DNA of 64,000 bases from Sipunculus nudus (lineage: Eukaryota > Annelida > Sipuncula > Golfingiida > Sipunculidae). A program made the translations under genes and the position numbers. Under the pieces are notes generated by a model, which was not told the origin of the DNA, did no database searches, and was given only the letters and a program-made list of their open reading frames with translations. The stretch lies in assembly GCA_026874595.1 (NCBI GenBank), contig CM049316.1:30301339-30365338 (forward strand). The letters are read 5' to 3'. Position 1 is the stretch's first letter, and each line of letters starts with the position of its first letter. Below are positions 24,701 to 38,300 of the stretch, piece after piece.

Positions 24701-27700
24701 AGCTGTTATATATGATAAAAAAATATTATTTAGAAATGAGGCACATGCTGGTTTTGTGTGGTAATAAATATAAGCTGTATTATGAGTTGTTGTTGTTTAG
24801 TATGATTTTGATAGTACCTTTGGAGACAGGGAAGAGGATTGATTTCATTTATTTTATTAACAAATGGGAGTACTACTGTCACACAGATTTTGACTTGGCC
24901 ATATAACTTATAAGCAGAACATATAATATAAGAGTTTAACAATTAAATAAAAAAATTACAAATATTGTCCCAAATATAATTTTTATAAAAAATAATAAGA
25001 GAATCATATGATTTTTTAAAATGAAATATAACTGATATGATTATTAAAATAATATTAAAGAATATATTCATGAATGCATTCATGAATACATTTTGAAAGT
25101 ATTTGCACGAGTATTCATATACTTTCATTTTTACCTGAATTCCCATTCTTTATGCAAGAAATCTTATAATGGAGTACATAATCATATTCGTATTTAAATA
25201 CAATTACAAAGTATTCGCACAATGTCTGGTATTTATTCAGTTTTCACCAAACAATGATGTTGAGAATCCAGAATATACAAAATTCACACATTTAAATAAT
25301 GATCATAAGTACCTGGTTTTATGGCTTTTATTTATATTAAAAAATAACTGTAAAAAATTCATTTTGGACTAATTTCACATCAATGTACACACTAGACACA
25401 GTAGGAATCTAGATTAATATTATCAACTGCATCTTTGTCTATCATTAATTTCCTTCATATAATCCTTAATGATTAGTAATGAATGATATGATTTACTTCT
25501 TTATCATTAAAAATGAACTGAAAAATGCCATAGGTGACTGCATGGTGTTATTTGAAATATGTGACATTCTACCCATCGATACAAGATTCTTATATCATCA
25601 GTAACTGCAAGTTAATTTCCTGTTATTATAAACTAACAAATTCCTTTTCTATTTTTCTTTAATTTGTTATTAAAAACCAATAAAAATTTATTAATTTATT
25701 GTTTATTGTTATGTTGTTGGTTAAAACTACTAGATGAGTTGGGTTGAACACCTGGATCAACTGTGGCTGGCCATAAGCTGCCTGGATTCTCCCCTCAAGC
25801 GTGCATAATTTGATGAAAGGTCAACAAGGTCAACATACAGGTGACTCAAGAGGGGCTGGAGAGAGCCAAAGTCTGACAGGGTCTCATAAAAAACATTAAT
25901 AAAAGCTACAATATTTGGCAAATTTCTTTCAGCTTTCTAAACTAAAAAGCTGAAATCCTTATGTGTGCATGATATGAAAATTATATCAAAAGTGCTTACG
26001 GGAAACAAACGTGCCATGGTCACAGTTGGGCAAAATTTAAGGTACTAATTTTATATTAATACTAATAACTTATAAAATTTGAAAAATTTAGAACTAATTT
26101 TGGGTATTCAATTGAATCTTGATTAAATAATGTTACATCCCTGACAAAAAAGATCTCTAGCTTTAGCAATGCCCTTGTTAAGGGAGTAAATATATTTCTT
26201 GATTTTTTACAAAGTGCATTATGTTTGGGCCCATAACTTAAAAAAAATACACAATACTGACATCATTTCTGGCATGTGCATAGTGAATGTATAGAAAAAT
26301 ATGTATATTATATATGATCAAAGTCAGATCAGTGGTTTTGATATTAGGCAGTCTTAAAGTGTAACATTGGCTTTTTAATGGAAAAATGAAGTTTTTCATT
26401 GATATCTCGAAGGAATTAAGTCCTAGTGACCAAATTCTTGGCATGGTAGGGGATTTTGGAGAAATCTTACTGTATGCCAAATATAAGGAACTTAGAGCTG
26501 AAGCTCGGGAGCTGAGCTCTAGCAAACTGCATAACACTAGCAATATGTGACATGGTGCTTGAAAACTTGAATAAAATCTACAGTTTTTGATCAACTGGTT
26601 TCAAATTTTTGGTGTTAACAGTTAAAATGCTAACAAAAACATACTGTGAAAATTAAATCCACAGCAGTTACAGCAAAAAAACGTGCCATGGTCAAAGTTG
26701 GGCAAAATTTAAGGTACCAATTTTTTATTTTTGCTAATATTTTTAAAAATTTAAAAGATTTTGATCTAATTTTGGGTATACAATTTAATTTTGATTAATA
26801 AAAGTAATATTACTGGAAAAAAAGAGCTTAGCTTGAACAAGTTTTGTGTTAAGTAATAAAATTTCTTTCCTGATTATTTACAAAATGCATTATGTTTGGG
26901 CCCATAACTTTTTTAAATTAAATAATACAGACCTAATTTCTGGCATGTACATAGGAATTATATAGAGGATTATTTATAGGAAATATGAGGAAAAACAGAT
27001 GAGTGGTTTTGATATTAGGCAGTCCTAAAGTGTGAAAATAGGTTTTTAATAAAAAATTGAGGTTTTTCCTTAATTTCTCAAAGGAATGAAGTCACAAAGA
27101 CCCAGTTTTCGGCATGGTAGGAGATCTTGGGGACATCTAACATTATGCTGAATTTTGGATTCCTAGGTCTTACGGTTTCAAAACGTGCCACATCTACGGA
27201 CGGACGGACGGACGGACAGACGGACGGACGACGGACAATGGACCACGACTATAGCTCAGATGACTAATAGTCAGCTGAGCTAAAAATAAATATGACAGGA
27301 TCCAACAAATGATATTTTCATAGAATATAAAATAAATTCATTAAATATTTATTATTATTGACTTACAGTCTCACAATGTTTTACAAATTCTTTGAATTGA
27401 TGAAAGGCCAGCTGGTTAAATATAGTGTAATTGAAGCCAGCCTAGGAGTAGATTAGGATTCTGATCTGGGCCAGTCCAGTTTAAAATCAATCCACCATAG
27501 GATTGTTAACTTAACCAGCCCAGATCAAAATTCTAATCTGGGCCAGCCCAGTTTCAAATCAGTCCAGACCAGACTTAAATCCTGAAGGCCTCGCCACAGG
27601 ATTTTAATCTGGACCGGCCCAGATCAAAATTTTAATCTGGGCTGGCCCAGTTTAAAACTGGTCTGGCCCAGATTAGAATTTTGATCTGGTCCGGTCCGAA

Positions 27701-29281
27701 TCAAAATTTTGATCTGGGCTGGCCCAGTTTTAAATTGGGCCAGATTCTAATCTGGGCCGCGACATATATATTGTATTATGTTTCATATCATGAGCAAACT
27801 ATCACAATACATAAAATATCAACAGACCATGTGTCATTACAGCCTGAGTAGCATTGATATCCCCATTCTCTGAGAGTATATCACCTGTATTTACAGTGGC
27901 AGATCCAGAGGCGGGTTCCAGAGCATACAAACTGCTTACCTCCTTTTAAACCTGAACAACATTTTTTCAGGGTTTTTATGAATTGGACCCCCTCCCTTCT
28001 GGATAGGGGGACTTTTACATAGGTTTTATTATTAGACTTCCTGGATTCTCTTTTCCAAAATCCTATATCTGCTCCTGGACTTGTACACTCTAATACACTC
28101 TCCATACTGGCTTCATCCTCATTTATAGATCTTGTTATATACATAAATGATCTCCCTGATCCACTGAGTCAACTATGTCTGTTGTTGCATCAATACCTGA
28201 TGCCCGTAGCCATGACCCGGGTCACAGGTCAATAAGTATATGTAAAGATCACACCAGAGCAGTCACCTTTGAGTTTGAACAGTAATAGATCCGACCAAAC
28301 ATCAAGGGAACCTAGTGGATCAGTTGTCAGCCTTGGGACCACGGAAGACAGATGTTCTGTTATATACAGGATTAGTATAAATAACTGTGGTAATCTTTAT
28401 TCTCTGGTTAATCAGATATAGCCAGGTGTCAGGTACATATGGCACTGCCTCAGATTGTTTGTAGGATTGGAACTACTGAACCGATTCCCCACACTGCAAA
28501 GAATCCTACTCCCATGAGTATGACTCTGCTGGTTGGGGATTGTGGGTAAAGAAATCCTTTCCCCACAATGCACTGGGGCTTCTAAATACACCAGTGGTAT
28601 AGGCATAAATGTGGTGAAGAGGTACATGAAGCCATTTAAAGTATGTTGGATTAGAATTGTTTCAAGGCAAATTATATAAATGTTTTTGCTGTAAGAACTT
28701 AACAGAATAAGTGGTATTGGGTGCAATTACAATGTCAAAAGAAGTTTTTTTCTTGAATTGTGACAAAATTTTATTTTGCCGTTTGACAGTTGAGAGTGTT
28801 AAGTAGTACTGGCCCTAATTCCCACAATACCTAACTAGAAGACATTTGATTTGAATAGAAACAACCTCTGGTAGAAGGGTGCCTAATTTCAATGTAATTT
28901 CAATTAAGTATATGTACATCTGCAGAATTTCATATCAGATTCAGACCACATGACAGAGCAGTATCACATGCTTCCACTAACGTTAAATCGTGGTGATAAC
29001 CTGGTCCGGTGAATACTGCATGTGTGGGCCCTGGGTATGTATTTGTCACCATTACGGGGTCATACCACCAAGGAACCCCCGAAAGGCACACTCATTCGTT
29101 AGTAAATCATGGCTGCTAGGCACGTCCTTTCCATTAAAGGCGGTTTCACACCAGATGCATCCGATATTTTATTCACACCAAATCCGAACGATATTTATTG
29201 GTTTCCGACCGAGGAATTCTCGTTCCGAAATTCGTATTGGACAGCTATATGAGAAATATATCGAATGCACTGCAATATAGG

Positions 29282-29350
<69 letters not shown>

Positions 29351-32300
29351 AGAGACAAGATTGAAATCCAGCCGGATTTCAAATTCACCTAGACGAGATT
29401 GCAATTGTGATCTCGCCCAGGCGAGATTGCGATTGTGATCTCGCCTAGACGGATTTTAAACTCGCCTAGACGAGATCACAATCGCAATCTGGCCTAGGCA
29501 ATATTAAAATCCATCATGGAGCGGGCCAGGATTTTAATCTCGCCTAGGGGAGTTTAAAATCCGTCTGGTATCATCCAGGTGAGTTTAAAATCTGCCTGAT
29601 AACACAGTGATATCACTTAGGCGAGGTTAAAATCTGCCTAGGCGAGATTAAAATAGTGATCTGATCTAATTTCCTAATATATTATGTATTGTAATTGACA
29701 TATGAAAGATGTTTTCAGTCAGATATTAAATATTTTAACACTGAATGGTTATGTATAGTTCACAAGTAATATATTTATTAACATTTACAGAATATTATAT
29801 TATTAATGTAAAAATCAACATTAATTTTGGAAATTTTTTTTATTATATATTTTTATAAATATGGTTATGTAAAGTTCACAAGTAATACATTTATCAATTT
29901 TTACAAAATATTATATTATTAATGTAATAATTAACAATTTTTTTAAATTTTATATTTTTATTTTTTTTTATAATTTAAGTAACAGGAAACTTAACTTACA
30001 TGGTTATTGTTAATGCATATTTAAATTATATATGATGTGGGCTGCTGCTGATTATTTACATGATAATTTTGTTGTCAATATTAATTAATTTGAAGTGAAA
30101 CTGGTATTAGTAATATTAGTTATGTACTATTTTAAAAAGACAAAAGGAGACTAAATATAATGTTTAATTACATTAATTAATATATATGATGTTTAATTAC
30201 CAAAAAAAGGAATAGTGTATCAAAGTCCATCATAAATACTGATCACCTACATATTTTGTACCATAAGCTTACATCTTTTTGTCTGTTGACTGTTGAATAC
30301 CTGGGTGAAAAGAAACATTTGAACTAGATCAACCAACTAATTTGTTCTGTTTGTCCTGTAAGGATTATCAAATAGGATGATTGTTTATGTTAATGTGTAA
30401 TATACTCTTTAAATAATGAAGTAATATCTATCTAGACTTATCTATCTATCTATATATCTATCTATGATTGATTCAGTATGCAAGTGGATGACTTTTCCCC
30501 CCGAGATTTGCTCTTCATAATATCTCATAAATGTGCTTCAATATACCTCTTGTTTTTCTCTTATTGACATATATTAAATACAATTACAAACTATTATTTT
30601 TGGTATAAATGATTAGTGATTTTTACAACTCCAAGGTTGTTAAGAAAACTGGGAAGAAAATAAAGATTAATTAATTTTTAGAAAATAATCGGTATGATAT
30701 GGATGCTGTTGACAGATGAAACACATCAAAGGTGCAAGTAATAATCAAATACCTATTTAATAATTCCATTTCCAAAATTAATGTTAATTATTACATTAAC
30801 ATTATAATATTCTGTAAATATTAATAAATATATAACCTGTGAACTATATATAACCCTTTAGTGTTAAAATATTGAAAATATGACTGAAAAAATCTTTCAT
30901 ATGTCAATTACAATGCATAATATATTAGGAAATTAAATCAGATCACTATTTTAATCTTGCCTAGGCAGATTTTAAACTTGCCTAATTGATATCAAGTGGA
31001 TTTTAAACTCGCCTGGATGATACCAGGCGAATTTTAAACTCGCCTGGGCGAGATTAAAATCCTGGCCTGCTCCATAATGGATTTTAATCTCGCCTAGGCT
31101 AGATTGCAATTGTGATCTCGTCTAGGCGAGTTTAAAATCTGTCTAGGCGAGATCATAATCGCAATCTCCCATAGGCGAGATCACAATTGCAATCTGGTCC
31201 AGGCGAATTTAAAATCCGCCTGGATTTCAATCTCGTCTCTGACATATATATATATAGACCTATACAGAAAAGTGTCACATATTTTTGAACATCTAAATTG
31301 ATTTTCTCATTAATTTTGTTACTGATTATAATAAATAATAAATTTATCTCTGATAGACTGTATATTTGGAAATTATTTGGCCTTGCTTGGTACCAGCTAT
31401 AGCCATGAGTTCACAGGTGACATATATTTATACCACTGACTGGACCCAGATTCCAATTTCAACATGCCTTTAAAAATAATTTTACAACCTGTTGCTTCAA
31501 CAGAACAGATTCCATTGCAACTCCTGCATTTCAAGTTAAATTAAAGTTTCAATCACTAGTTTAGTTTGATTTATATTTGATTTTCAAATCTGCCAATATG
31601 ATTTAGAACAGTCTGCCCTAAGCTTTGAAACTTCTGTTTATATGCAAAACATTTAACTAAAAATAATGATAAAAGTTATTGTTTCATGATTTGTTTTTCT
31701 AAATATATCGTGGAACTTTTTTTCGGTGGAGGGGTTGGGTAATGATTGATACCAAGTCCTGGACAATGTTACTTATTTGTGTACATATCGCTTATACAGT
31801 TGACTTACATTCATGGTAGTCATTATAAGGATATGTGTTTGTGGGGGGGGGGGGGGGGGGAGTTTGGGGGTTGCTAGGGGGGATGATCAATGTAATCATC
31901 CCTCCCCCCTTTCAGAGAATAACTGTAATATATTGCAAATAATATATTAAGAATTAGAATTTACCATGAAATATTATATCTTAACCTGGTTTAAAAGTCT
32001 AAATGTTTTGTCCTCGATTGTAAATTAAAATAAGTGGCCAAGCTTCGATTGAAAGCCCCTTTGATCAAAATATAATTTCCCCCTAGGAATTATACATATT
32101 ATATAAAAAGAATTCTGATTTAAATGGAAATATCACTGGAGCTAAAAAAATTATAAATATCTGTTGAAATCAAATAAATTTGACTGAAATAAAATAATCC
32201 CTTTTATTATTTTTTTTCCTGTTGTACATAATTTTAGAACAGCGGACAAGGATCGAAAAAACATTTCATTGTTCTACAGAATTATATATCAAATAGGTAA

Positions 32301-35300
32301 TGTACAAATGAACCAGTCTGTTTATAAATGTTCCAGTTCTTTTGTGTTGAAGGTGAAAAGAGGCCATTCTTGTCCGATGCGAATGACAAATTACAGAATA
32401 AGTTCTATTTTTTTCGTTCGGATAGCATCTTTCGGATTAGGTGTGTATGCACCAACATAAAATAAGGATATTATTTTTTCGTTCGTACAGCAAATTTTCA
32501 TTCGGACATAAAATTCGTTAGGACGCATCAGGTGTGAAACAGCCTTAAGCCTGCAGTGCCCTTACCCTGGGTGGGGGCTGACTGTGAAAAATCTCACCGG
32601 CTCGGCTGAGATTCAAACTCACAATCTCTTGGCTTTGAGTCCTCTGGTCTACCCCTGAGCAACATAAGCTGATCCGGACATTAATTCTTCTTGTGGATCT
32701 TATCTAAAGAATGCACCTTTGAAGCTAGCTGTATTCTTAGCTTGGGACATGTACATTACTAGCATAGCAGATGCACTGTCAGTCAGTATTTGGGGTGACA
32801 TTTAACAGTAAACAGTTTTCTTTGTGGTAAAATCACGCAAAAAATTACTGATTTTGTTGAACTGTTGGACATGGGCAAAGGAAGAACCCTGGATTTTATC
32901 CTACTGCACAGGACGGAATCCAGAAACTTTTTATTCACCTTGGAGGAGATCTGGACTCTGCTGACTGTCCTCTAGTTTCTGCCATTTTTGAATGGACACT
33001 GCTGCAATTAAGTGGCAGTATCAACTGGATAAGGTTGAAAGAAACCATATATTTTATAATAATATTTTTTAAGTTTTTGTTACTTGGCAGAAGCCTAGGG
33101 TCAATCTAAAAGTAACACTTAATCTGTCAGGTTCTCTTGAGATTTTTTTTATTTACTTTTATGAACCTTTTTTACATGGATAACAAACTTATAAGAACAC
33201 TCTCCATGGCTCAGATAGTTGCATTCTGTAGTCTGCAGGGGTTCAGGAAACTGGAAGACCCAGAGAAAACCACAGACCTTGGTGAACCAGTACAACCCAC
33301 TGTCATATAGCCACACCCACCTGGGATCAAACCCGGGTCACCAGTGGAGCGTCGCTGAATTCAAGATTTTTCATAGAAGTCAAATGTCTAAAACACCAAT
33401 CAACAATCAAACTATGCTGTGAAAAAGGTTAACACCCTATACCTTTTAGTAAATTAAGCATCCCATGTGTCTCATGCTTCTACTGTTTCCAGAGTATGGC
33501 ACCCCTGCCACATGTTATGCACATAACCTGCTTTTCATTAAAATAATTGCCATGTTAGTATTTCTGATGGTTCTTCTAAATAATAAGATGGTAATGTAAT
33601 GTTTTATATCAAAACTATAACGAGCTTTTTACTTTCTCTTGTAAGATCTGAATGAATTTCAGATTTTAAAATGTTTATCAGTAAATGAAACAATATTAGT
33701 TTTGATACAAGCCATGCATAGTCAGAAAAGATTATCCTACAAAAGTTTTAACCCGAGGAACAGTTTCATGTCAAAACCACAAACTTTTAGACCCATAACA
33801 TTTCCTGAATCTACACTAACATTATTATAATGGCTTCTGGTTTTCAAGATTCATGTGCTGCTTCAAAGGGGTATGAAAAATATAGCAATAAAGTCATCAC
33901 CAGCTAGTTAGACATAAGAGCAGGATTCACACAATTCAAGAGGTTAAAATTTTCAAAATTTCTTCATGACCAAAAACAACAAGGGACCTATGGGTCACGA
34001 CGCTCAGCTGTTATATATGATAAAAAAATATTATTTAGAAATGAGGCACATGCTGGTTTTGTGTGGTAATAAATATAAGCTGTATTATGAGTTGTTGTTG
34101 TTTAGCTTATGTATGATTTTGATAGTACCGTTGGAGAGAGGGAAGAGGATTGATTTCATTTATTTTATTAACAAACGGAGTACTATTGTCACACAGATTT
34201 TGACTTGGCCATATAACTTATAAGCAGAATATATAATATAAGGGTTTAACTATTAATTAAAAAAAAATAACAAATATTGTCCCAAATATAATTTTTATTA
34301 AAAATAATAAGAGAATCATGTGATTTTTTAAAATGAAATATAACTGAAATGATTATTAAAATAATATTAAAGAATATATTCATGAATGCATTCATGAATA
34401 CATTTTGAAAGTATTTGCACTGGTACTCATATACTTTCATTTTTACCTGAATTCCCATTCTTTATGCAAGAAATTTTATAATGGAGTACATAATCATATT
34501 CGTATTTAAATACAATTACAAAGTATTCGCGCCATGTCTGGTGTTTATTCAGTTTTCACTAAACAATGATGTTGAGAATCCAGAATATACAAAATTCACA
34601 CATTTAAATAATGATCATAAGTACCTGGTTTTATGGCTTTTATTTATATTAAAAAATAACTGTAATAAATTCATTTTGGACTAATTTCACATCAATGTAC
34701 ACACTAGACACAGTAGGAATCTAGATTAATATTATCAACTGCATCTTTGTCTATCATTAATTTCCTTCATATGATCCCTAATGATTAGTAATGAATGATA
34801 TGATTTACTTCTTTATCATTAAAATTGAACTGAAAAATACCATAGGTGACTGCATGGTGTTATTTGGAATACCTGACATTCTATCCATTGATACAAGATT
34901 CTTATATCATCAGTAACTGCAAGTTAATTTCCTGTTATTATAAACTAACAAATTCCTTTTCTATTTTTCTTTAATTTTTTATTAAAATCCAATAAAAATT
35001 TATTAATTTATTGTTTATTGTTATGTAGTTGGTTAAAACTACTAGATGAGACGGGTTGGACACCTGGATCAACTGTGGCTGGCCATAAGCTGCCTGGATT
35101 CCTGTATGCCTCGCCTCAAGCATGCATAATTTGCTGAAAGTTCAACAAGGTCAATATACAGGTGACTCAAGAGGGGCTGGAGAGAGCCAAAGTCTGACAG
35201 GGTCTCATAAAAACATTAATAAAAGCTACAATTTTTGGCCAATTTCTTTCAGCTTTCTAAATTTAAAAGCTGAAATCCTTATGTTTGCATGATATGAAAA

Positions 35301-38300
35301 TTATATCAACAGTGCTCACAGGAAACAAACGTGCCATGGTCAAAGTTGGGCAAAATTTAAGTTACTAATTTTACATTAATACTAATAACTTATAAAATTT
35401 GAAAAATTCATAACTAATTTTGGGTATTCAATTGAATCTTGATTAAATAATGTTACATCCCTGACAAAAAATCTCTAGCTTCAGCAATCCCCTTTGTAAG
35501 GGAGTAAATATATTTCTTGATTTTTTACAAAGTGCATTATGTTTGGGCCCATAACTTAAAACAATTACGCAATACTGACATCATTCTGGCATGTGCATAG
35601 AGAATGAAAAATATGTATATTATTTATGACTAAAGTCAGATCAGTGGTTTTTTTTTAGGCAGTCTTGAAGTGTAACAATGGGTTTTTAATGAAAAATGAA
35701 GTTTTTCATTAATATCTTGAAGGTATTAAGTCCTAGTGACCAAATTCTTGGCATGGTAGGGGATTTTGGAGACATCTAACTGTATGCCGAATTTAAAGAA
35801 CTAAGAGCTGAAGCTGGGGAGCTGAGCTCTTGCAAACTGCATAACACTAGCTTGATGTAAACAATGTTACATGGTGCTTGAAAACTTGAATAAAATCTAC
35901 AGTATTTGATCAACTGGTTTCAAATTTTTTGTGTTAACAGTTGAAAAGCTAACAAAAACATGCTGTGAAAATTAAATCCACAGTACTTACAGGAAAAAAA
36001 CGTGCCATGGTCAAATTTGGCCAAAATTTAAGGTACCAATTTTTTATTTTTATTAATATTTTAAAAAATTTAAAAGATTTTTATCTAATTTTGGGTATAC
36101 AATTTAATTTTGATTAATTAAAGTAATATTACTGGAAAAAAGGTCCATAGCTTTAACATGTTTTGTGTTAAGTGATCAAATATTTTTCCTGATTTTTTAC
36201 AAAATGCATTATGTTTGGGTCCATAACTTTTTTAAATTATATAATACAGACATTATTTCTTGAATGTACATAGGAACTATATAGAGGAATATTTATGGTA
36301 AATATGAGGAAAAACAGATGAGTGGTTTTGATATTAGGCAGTCCTGAAGTGTGAAAATAGGTTTTTAATAAAAAATTAAGGTTTTTCCTTAATTTCTCAA
36401 AGGAACGAAGTCGTAAAGACCCAGTTTTCGGCTTGGTAGGAGATCTTGGGGACATCTAACATTATGCTGAATTTTGGATTCCTAGGTCTTACAGTTTCAA
36501 AACGTGCCACATCTACGGACGGACGGACGGACGGACAGACGGACGGACGACGGACAATGGACCACGACTATAGCTCAGATGACTTATAGTCAGCTGAGCT
36601 AAAAAATAAAAATTAATAAAAAGTCCACAAATGAAATAACCTTAGTGCGATAAAAACATAATCAAGTCAGGAGATCTGAAGGATATGTGAATTAGAAGTT
36701 AAAATGAGTAATATATTTTAGATACGATGTCCCAAATACGAGATGCTAAATTTAAGATTTGAAAACTTATAACTAATAAGATTTTTTTTAATAAATAAAA
36801 AGTGTAACTTTAACATAACATAATGAGATCATGAGACTCATAAGACACATTTGCCATATAGGTAGATGTGGATATACGTCACAGTTTTTTAGATAAATGC
36901 TGAATATAATTGAATTTTTTTTAAAACATAATTTCTTTAGGAGACCAGTAAGATTCACCTTTCATTTTCATTAAAACTGATTCCATAAGAGTAATTGTTT
37001 AAAAGATATTGTGTCACATATGAATTGTCAATAGATACCCATATGGCCCTAATACTTATTATGCATGGAGTGGATATATAAAAATATATGAGTCAACATC
37101 TGTGTAGTAGCACCTGTTTTTTTCCCTATTTTGTTTTAGATAAAACATAAAAGATCTACATTAGTTATGATATATATATATATATATATATATAACTCTG
37201 AAGAAAAACAACACTGTTAATTCACAACAGTCTGTTTCACGGGATGCGACCCGATCATCAGGTGAATGTGGTTAGAATGAAGCTAACGGCGTGGTTTGAA
37301 AAGCTGAGACTTTACGAGATTACTAGATTATGCTTTGTGCGATTCGGGGCGGGGGGGGGGGGGGGGGGGGGCATGTGAAAGACTGACACTGGTCCTATTG
37401 TCCTAGGGTGCACAATAGGATTGGTCGGGGTACATGTGCGATACTGGAACATAACAGGGCAGGGCAAGGAGGTTATTTATTGTTTTACATTTTATATATA
37501 ATACAAAGATATATACCAGGATGCTCAATTAGCATATTGAACTGATTTCTAATAGGGTCTTGGAAGCAGTGAACATATCAGTAGTATACATATGATAAAA
37601 ATACACATATACTATGAAAATACACAATATACAAGGCAAATATACAATATAAAAGGCAAATATACTATACTTTACTCATACCAAATGCAATCCACTCGGT
37701 AAACTCACCATGATGTAGTGGTAACGCCATGTCCCTCATCACTGCAAAGCAGTGAGAGAACAACTACCTGAATAGGTAAGTCTGCCCAGCGGATCCTCGT
37801 TGGGGGGGGGGGGGGTTTAAGGGGGAACGCTGAATATTAGTACGAATGCTAGGTTTTAAAATATTTCAGGGTGAATTTCTTTTGATGGCGGCACTTGGAG
37901 AGAATTTCAGCTCTTGAGTTCAACAATGGGGGGGCCGTTGCTATAAGTAGCTTTTCAGACAAGCAGAGATCACACTTCCTAGTCCCACAGAAGCAAGGTG
38001 CTGCCTTGGCAGATATTTCCCAGGAGAGCTTGTAATTGATATTGTTGTCTTTTAGTGACCAAATGTGTTTAGACACTTCAGTATTTTTAGCGTGGGATCT
38101 GTTCCGAAAGGATTGCTTGTGGTTATTGTATCTTCTCTTGAAATCACCTTCAGTAGACCCTATGTAGTGTTTCACGTCATTGTCTGTTCTGTTGCCTTAT
38201 AGACAATGCATTTCAGCTGACATTGACCATTCATAGGACATTCGTCTTTTTTGCGGCAGTTACATTGTTTTTGAGGTACATTCACAGCATTGTCGGTATT

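Larger units (their letters stand above)
29138..32545. mobile_element. Harbinger-like non-autonomous element, 3.4 kb, inserted in a SINE
   Basis: Ends read AGGCGGTTTCACACC at the left and, in reverse complement, AGGCTGTTTCACACC at the right, extending imperfectly to about 25 bp (GATGC, TCC). TAA is duplicated at 29135-29137 and 32546-32548. Subterminal regions share CGTTCGG-like motifs. The SINE copy at 45843-46076 shows the uninterrupted target (CCATTAAGCC). No transposase frame is seen. A TA microsatellite and a foldback element are nested within. Confidence 0.85.

Noticed and set aside
24943-25372. Short frames seen again at 13655-13864 and 34246-34684
   Set aside because: They recur only because they lie in the hairpin-ended repeat family; no domain is present.
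29195-29404. Open frames reading YIYIYI
   Set aside because: Translation of the TA microsatellite.
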